DNA of 64,000 bases from Lewinellaceae bacterium (lineage in GTDB: Bacteria > Bacteroidota > Bacteroidia > Chitinophagales > Saprospiraceae), in contig JACJYP010000009.1 in assembly GCA_020636045.1 (NCBI GenBank), positions 124,001 through 188,000 on the forward strand, in the 5' to 3' direction. Positions 60,462 to 64,000 of this stretch are shown here, in pieces. The notes beneath the pieces were generated by a model that was not told the DNA's origin, did no database searches, and saw only the letters and a list, made by a program, of their open reading frames with translations. Both the position numbers and the translations under genes were made by a program. Numbering within the stretch: the first letter of the stretch is position 1; every line of letters starts with the position of its first letter.

Positions 60462-61034
60462 TCAATCGTTGGCGGCATAAGCCACGGCTGTTTTCGCGGG
60501 GCGCCGCGCCCGGTGCCGGTAATGTACCTGCACAATGTCGACGAAACGCTCATCGTCGGTGTGGAGTACATCGCCCATGACAAAACGGTACGTGCCGCTT
60601 TGGGTAAATACGGGTTTGTTTTCCAGCACACCGCTGACGTAGGGATCGGCTTTCAGGCAGGCAGTGTTGATCGCCAGTTCTTCCAGATCGGCAAACTGCT
60701 CGCTGCTGACCAGCGGCGTCAGCTTGCCGAGACTTTGGTCGGCCGGAAACACAACGTAAAAGAAGTGTCCTTGCGGGTCGATCACGCCGAGATAGGCGCC
60801 GTGGGGCCGGGTAAAATGCAGGTGCAGGGATTCGCCTTTGAACACTTGCTTTTTATTGACCCACATCCGGGGCGCCTTTTGAGTGGATAGCGGCGTTTTT
60901 TCAACGGCGCCCGGGGACTGGTTGCTGACAGCGACGGTCGTACGAAGTGCAGCGCGCGTGGTAGAGATATTGTTCAGGCCAAGAACGCCGGAAAACAGCA
61001 GGCCTGCGGCAGGGATTGCAAGGATTAGCTTCAT
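60462..61034 (-). CDS. Hypothetical exported protein (DUF4384-like layout)
   Basis: 190 residues from ATG 61034. Signal-like N-terminus (KLILAIPAAGLLFSGVLGL). The mature part holds WVNKKQVFKGESLHLHFTRPHGAYLGVIDPQGHFFYVVFP, the strand pattern of DUF4384-like domains, then LVSSEQFADLEELAINTACLKADP and YRFVMGDVLHTDDERFVDIVQVHY. Family assignment is a guess from strand order. It sits convergently between the efflux channel and its adaptor, which argues against simple operon membership. The 61035-61423 gap upstream holds a small palindrome near 61349 and no other feature I can support. Confidence 0.55.
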   Translation of the reverse strand: MKLILAIPAAGLLFSGVLGLNNISTTRAALRTTVAVSNQSPGAVEKTPLSTQKAPRMWVNKKQVFKGESLHLHFTRPHGAYLGVIDPQGHFFYVVFPADQSLGKLTPLVSSEQFADLEELAINTACLKADPYVSGVLENKPVFTQSGTYRFVMGDVLHTDDERFVDIVQVHYRHRARRPAKTAVAYAAND

Positions 61035-61423
61035 AAAAAATCGTTTGAAACTTAAAAAGATCGGTTTGCGGATAATTGGGTTGAAACGGACGATGATATT
61101 TCCCAGTTTAGTTAAAAATATCATGCCAAAAACTCAAACGGGCATTTGGATTTTCCATTGTTCGCGCATTACAGAAAAAATAATTTCGCATTGGAAGCAG
61201 AACGCAAACATCCGTTTGCCTTTATCCAGAAATGGCAAAGTTTCAAATACGATCATCCGGATAAAAAGGGTTTGTTTCGCACGTTCCGCCGATCAGTATG
61301 GCGAAATTCATCCGCCTTTTCGGTCCATTTATCCAAGTATTTTTCAGGACTGACCGCACACAAGTAACCTTGTGCGTTGTAAGGGCAACCGCACAATTTG
61401 AATCATAAAAGCATCATTACAAT

Positions 61424-62887
61424 ATGGCAACATCATCGCCTAAACGGAAAAAAACACTTATTTACATCCTGGCCGGGCTCTTCGTCCTGCTCGTCATCGC
61501 TGCGGCGATCAAAGCGCGGCAGAAACCCAAGGGAGAAAGCGTGACCGTGGAAAAGGTACAACCGCGCACCATCCGGGAAACGGTGAGCGCCAGCGGAAAA
61601 ATATTTCCCGAGACCGAAGTCAAGATCAGTTCGGACGTATCGGGCGAGATCGTCGAATTGTATGTCAAGGAAGGCGACTCCGTTACAGTAGGACAGGTGC
61701 TGGCAAAGATCAAGCCCGACGAATACCAAAGCGCAGTGGAACAGGGACAGGCATCGCTGAGCACGGCCCGTGCACAGCGCGAAATCTCCGAATCGTCGGT
61801 CAAGACCAGCACAGCCCAACTGGAGCAGGCAAAGGCCGATGTATCGCGCGCCAGCGCACAACTGAATGCGGCGCGCAATACCCACAAGCGCAACGAACAA
61901 CTGTACAAGGACGGCGTCATTTCCACAGCCGAGTTTGAAACCTCGCTCAGCAACCTGCGCGCCGCGGAAAGTGCCATGGTGGCTGCCGAATCGGCGCTGA
62001 AAACCGCCGACAACAACCTGGCCAGCGCCAGGGAAAATGTCCGGGTATCGGTCTACGGGATCAGCAGCGCCAGCGCGCGGCTTAAAGAACTCAGCACCAG
62101 CCTGCAAAAAACCGTGATCACGGCGCCGGTCAGCGGCATCGTCAGCGCCCTGAATGTCGAAAAAGGCGAACGCGTTGTCGGTACCCTTCAGATGGCGGGT
62201 ACGGAAATGATGCGCATCGCCAACCTCAGTTCGATGGAAGTACAGGTAGACGTCAGCGAAAACGACATCCTGAAAGTCAGCGTCAACGATGACGCGGACA
62301 TAGAAGTGGATGCATACCTCGGTCGCAAGTTCAAAGGCAAGGTGACCGAGATCGCCAACAGCGCCAGCAACCTGAGCTCGGCCAGCCTGAACACCGATCA
62401 GGTAACCAATTTTGTCGTAAAAATCCGGGTAGACCCGGTCTCCTATTCCGATCTGGTGAAAAAAGGCATGGAATACCCCTTCCGCCCGGGCATGTCGGCA
62501 GCGGTGGATATTTATACGCATACGGCCGACAGCACCCTGAGCGTGCCCATTATCGCCGTCACGGCGAAAGAGGAGAAGGAGACGAACAAGGCTGCCGCCA
62601 AAGAGGTGAGCAACCAGGAGAAGAAAAAGGATGAAGACCTGATCAAAGAGATCGTTTTTGTCGTCGTGGGAGATACGGTTGCCGTCAGGGAAGTAAAAAC
62701 CGGAATACAGGACAACGACCATATCCAGATCCTGAAGGGGCTGGAGGCAGGAGAAACCGTCGTAACGGGCCCCTATTCCGCCATTGCCCGGAAACTGAAA
62801 AGCGGAAGCCGCATTTCGGTGGAGAATAAGGACGATGAAAAAGGCGGCAACGCAAAAAAAGGCGGTATCAGCGTGGAAGTGGATTGA
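61424..62887 (+). CDS. HlyD/MacA-type periplasmic adaptor of tripartite efflux
   Basis: 487 residues. N-terminal anchor (LIYILAGLFVLLVIAAAI, residues 8-25), then the barrel-sandwich start ETVSASGKIFPETEVKISSDVSGEIVELYVKEGDSVTVGQVLAKI, a long coiled-coil hairpin rich in Ala, Ser and Gln (residues about 100-215), the return strand TVITAPVSGIVSALNVEKGERVVG, and a C-terminal domain with VAVREVKTGIQDNDHIQILKGLEAGETVVTGP. A Lys/Glu-rich insert (EEKETNKAAAKEVSNQEKKKDED) lies near 385-408. It joins TolC to an inner-membrane pump; no MacB or RND pump gene is in the window, so that part lies elsewhere. A strong terminator follows. Confidence 0.92.
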   Translation: MATSSPKRKKTLIYILAGLFVLLVIAAAIKARQKPKGESVTVEKVQPRTIRETVSASGKIFPETEVKISSDVSGEIVELYVKEGDSVTVGQVLAKIKPDEYQSAVEQGQASLSTARAQREISESSVKTSTAQLEQAKADVSRASAQLNAARNTHKRNEQLYKDGVISTAEFETSLSNLRAAESAMVAAESALKTADNNLASARENVRVSVYGISSASARLKELSTSLQKTVITAPVSGIVSALNVEKGERVVGTLQMAGTEMMRIANLSSMEVQVDVSENDILKVSVNDDADIEVDAYLGRKFKGKVTEIANSASNLSSASLNTDQVTNFVVKIRVDPVSYSDLVKKGMEYPFRPGMSAAVDIYTHTADSTLSVPIIAVTAKEEKETNKAAAKEVSNQEKKKDEDLIKEIVFVVVGDTVAVREVKTGIQDNDHIQILKGLEAGETVVTGPYSAIARKLKSGSRISVENKDDEKGGNAKKGGISVEVD

Positions 62888-62909
62888 ACCATCCCACGAA
62901 ATCTCTCAT

Positions 62910-62917
62910 TACCTTTG
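62910..62917 (+). promoter_or_regulatory. Probable -7 element for the small membrane protein gene
   Basis: TACCTTTG, exact TAnnTTTG, with TTG 23 nt upstream (62884-62886), slightly long spacing. The start would fall in the left arm of the following terminator hairpin. Confidence 0.4.
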
Positions 62918-62957
62918 TGCCCGCTGCGTCGCCAAATACGCAGCGGGCATTTGTTTT
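62918..62957 (+). terminator. Terminator of the adaptor gene, just before the next gene
   Basis: TGCCCGCTGCGT (62918-62929) pairs perfectly with ACGCAGCGGGCA (62938-62949), followed by TTTGTTTT. It ends four bases before the ATG at 62961. Confidence 0.85.
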
Positions 62958-62960
62958 ACC

Positions 62961-63452
62961 ATGGAAGATCAACCAGTCAGCGCAGATACGAACCAGTTGC
63001 CGAAAAACGGCCATCCAAAGACCATCCAATTATCGTCCAACGCCACCCTGTTCTGGCGGGTATTCACGCCTGTGTTCGGAACGGTGTTCTTTACCGGACT
63101 GATGCTGGTGTTCTGGCTGACCGACGAGGAGGAACTTTACCTGCCTGTAAATGTGTGGTGGCCCCGCGCGATCACCCTGATCTGGTGGGCCGCCTGGATA
63201 CTGATCGTGAGAAATACCCTGTGGAAACTGAAACGCATCGATGTGGACGACACGCATTTCTACGTGACCAACTATTGGACAACCCTGCGCTACCCCTGGC
63301 AGGACGTCGCCCGGATCGAGGAGAAAAAGCGCCTGGGGCGCCGTATCGTGCATTTTATACTGAAAGCCCCCGGCCGCTTTGGCGATGTGCTCTCATTTCT
63401 GCCGGGTTCTTCCTACGATACGTGGAAAGAAGAAAGGGGGAAGACACTCTAG
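62961..63452 (+). CDS. Small inner-membrane protein with PH-like domain, hypothetical
   Basis: 163 residues from ATG 62961; a longer reading would cross the terminator. Two membrane helices: VFTPVFGTVFFTGLMLVFWL (about 35-54) and AITLIWWAAWILIVRNTLW (about 70-88). The remainder (LKRIDVDDTHFYVTNYWTTLRYPWQDVARIEEKKRLGRRIVHFIL) has the strand layout of bacterial PH-like domains that follow membrane hairpins. Function unknown. Convergent with the MscS gene, 15 bp apart. Confidence 0.65.
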   Translation: MEDQPVSADTNQLPKNGHPKTIQLSSNATLFWRVFTPVFGTVFFTGLMLVFWLTDEEELYLPVNVWWPRAITLIWWAAWILIVRNTLWKLKRIDVDDTHFYVTNYWTTLRYPWQDVARIEEKKRLGRRIVHFILKAPGRFGDVLSFLPGSSYDTWKEERGKTL

Positions 63453-63467
63453 CCGTAAAAACGTGTC

Positions 63468-64000
63468 TCATTCAGGGTTTTCCTGAATGCCCTGCTGCCG
63501 GTATTTACCCCGCAGGATGTACCGCAGATCGCTGCGCACCTGCTCTGCTTCAAATTTCCGGTACGTCCAGAAGTGCAGTTCGAACACCATATCCGACTTC
63601 GTCAGATCAGTCATCATCACCTGCGGCTTGTAGGCCGGCTGATCCGTCAGCACATCGGCGTGCTCCCGGGCGCAATCCAGCAACAGGTTCCTGACGTCAT
63701 TTTCATCCGCATCGAGCGTAACCGTCGTGGTAATACTGAAACGCGAAGGTTCTTTTTCATGGTGGCTGAAATTGATCACCCGTTCGATGATGAACTTGTT
63801 GTTGGGTACGATCATCAGCATGCCGTCGCGGGTGCGTAGTTTGGAAGTACGCAGGTTGATCTCCACCACTTGCCCGATGATCCCGTCGACCTGCAATATG
63901 TCTCCCACTTCAATCGTGCCTTCAAACAGCAAAAACACGCCGGAAGCAATGTCGCGGAAGATCTGCTGCAAACCCAGGCCGATGCCCACGAGGAAAGCCG
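63468..64000 (-). CDS. Mechanosensitive ion channel family protein (MscS type), N-terminus beyond window
   Basis: The reading frame stays open to the window edge, so only the last 177 residues are seen. They include the pore end GIGLGLQQIFRDIASGVFLLFEGTIEVGD, the beta domain DGIIGQVVEINLRTSKLRTRDGMLMIVPNNKFI, and the C-terminal alpha/beta domain with SDMVFELHFWTYRK. Gly-rich helix and MIVPNN motif are classic MscS. It differs in sequence from the MscS protein at 15203, so two channel types are present. The TM region and start cannot be seen. Confidence 0.88.
   Translation of the reverse strand, partial: AFLVGIGLGLQQIFRDIASGVFLLFEGTIEVGDILQVDGIIGQVVEINLRTSKLRTRDGMLMIVPNNKFIIERVINFSHHEKEPSRFSITTTVTLDADENDVRNLLLDCAREHADVLTDQPAYKPQVMMTDLTKSDMVFELHFWTYRKFEAEQVRSDLRYILRGKYRQQGIQENPE

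Noticed and set aside
61146..61367. Small 73-residue frame upstream of the adaptor gene
   Set aside because: No promoter, ribosome site or family; composition looks non-coding.

Overview
The window looks like a chromosomal segment of a Bacteroidota bacterium, most likely from the Saprospiria (Lewinella/Haliscomenobacter-like). This rests on type IX secretion (T9SS) signatures (PorP/SprF protein, SprB repeats, gliding-associated C-terminal domains, T9SS type A sorting tails), the long Bacteroidota form of NusB, the DUF3822-RsmD gene pair, promoters fitting TTG-N19-21-TAnnTTTG, and few Shine-Dalgarno sites. The core sequence is moderately G+C rich; the stretch at about 42-47 kb is clearly richer in A+T.

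Layout. 0-11.4 kb: the end of a DUF1573 protein, then a minus-strand T9SS operon (PorP/SprF, two TPR/PD40/OmpA PorE-like paralogues, a 1,481-residue SprB-repeat adhesin) behind a good promoter. 11.7-15 kb: di-haem cytochrome c peroxidase and glycyl-tRNA synthetase. 15-23 kb: MscS channel, T9SS-exported protein, an orphan Cas6, a macrodomain protein and a cyclase-family hydrolase, then cysE-cysK behind a leader that carries a promoter, folded RNA and terminator but no gene. 23-31 kb: vanadium haloperoxidase-like lipoprotein next to a MITE, thioredoxin-fold protein, TsaD, bactofilin, DUF3822/RsmD, LuxE-like acyl-protein synthetase, YfcE-like phosphodiesterase and tRNA-Arg(CCU). 31-42 kb: NusB, T9SS protein, heptose kinase, MBL hydrolase, acyl-CoA dehydrogenase, RarA, lipoprotein, DUF4403. 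42-49 kb: accessory island (below). 49-64 kb: hypothetical protein, AsmA-like giant, sialidase-like T9SS protein, PNPOx-like protein, CPBP protease, M14 peptidase, TolC, HlyD/MacA adaptor, membrane protein, second MscS (cut by the window edge).

The accessory island (42.1-48.9 kb) is the most unusual part. It holds an exact 21-bp-period tandem array whose alternate units form hairpins with paired changes; two copies of a ~94-bp cloverleaf-like repeat about 4.3 kb apart; a T9SS gene between 41-bp direct repeats; a 43-bp palindrome duplicated precisely on both sides of a complete IS4-family element; and an A+T-rich gene with a PD-(D/E)xE-like nuclease signature bounded by a 10-bp inverted repeat (GTTGTGAGCC / GGCTCACAAC). 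The geometry recalls integron-type cassettes, but no integrase is visible.

Short mobile or structured repeats are frequent elsewhere too: three GGCAGT-armed elements, two MITE-like elements and a CCCAACC-type palindromic repeat on both sides of the phosphodiesterase gene. All assignments come from reading motifs and gene order; no database search was run.
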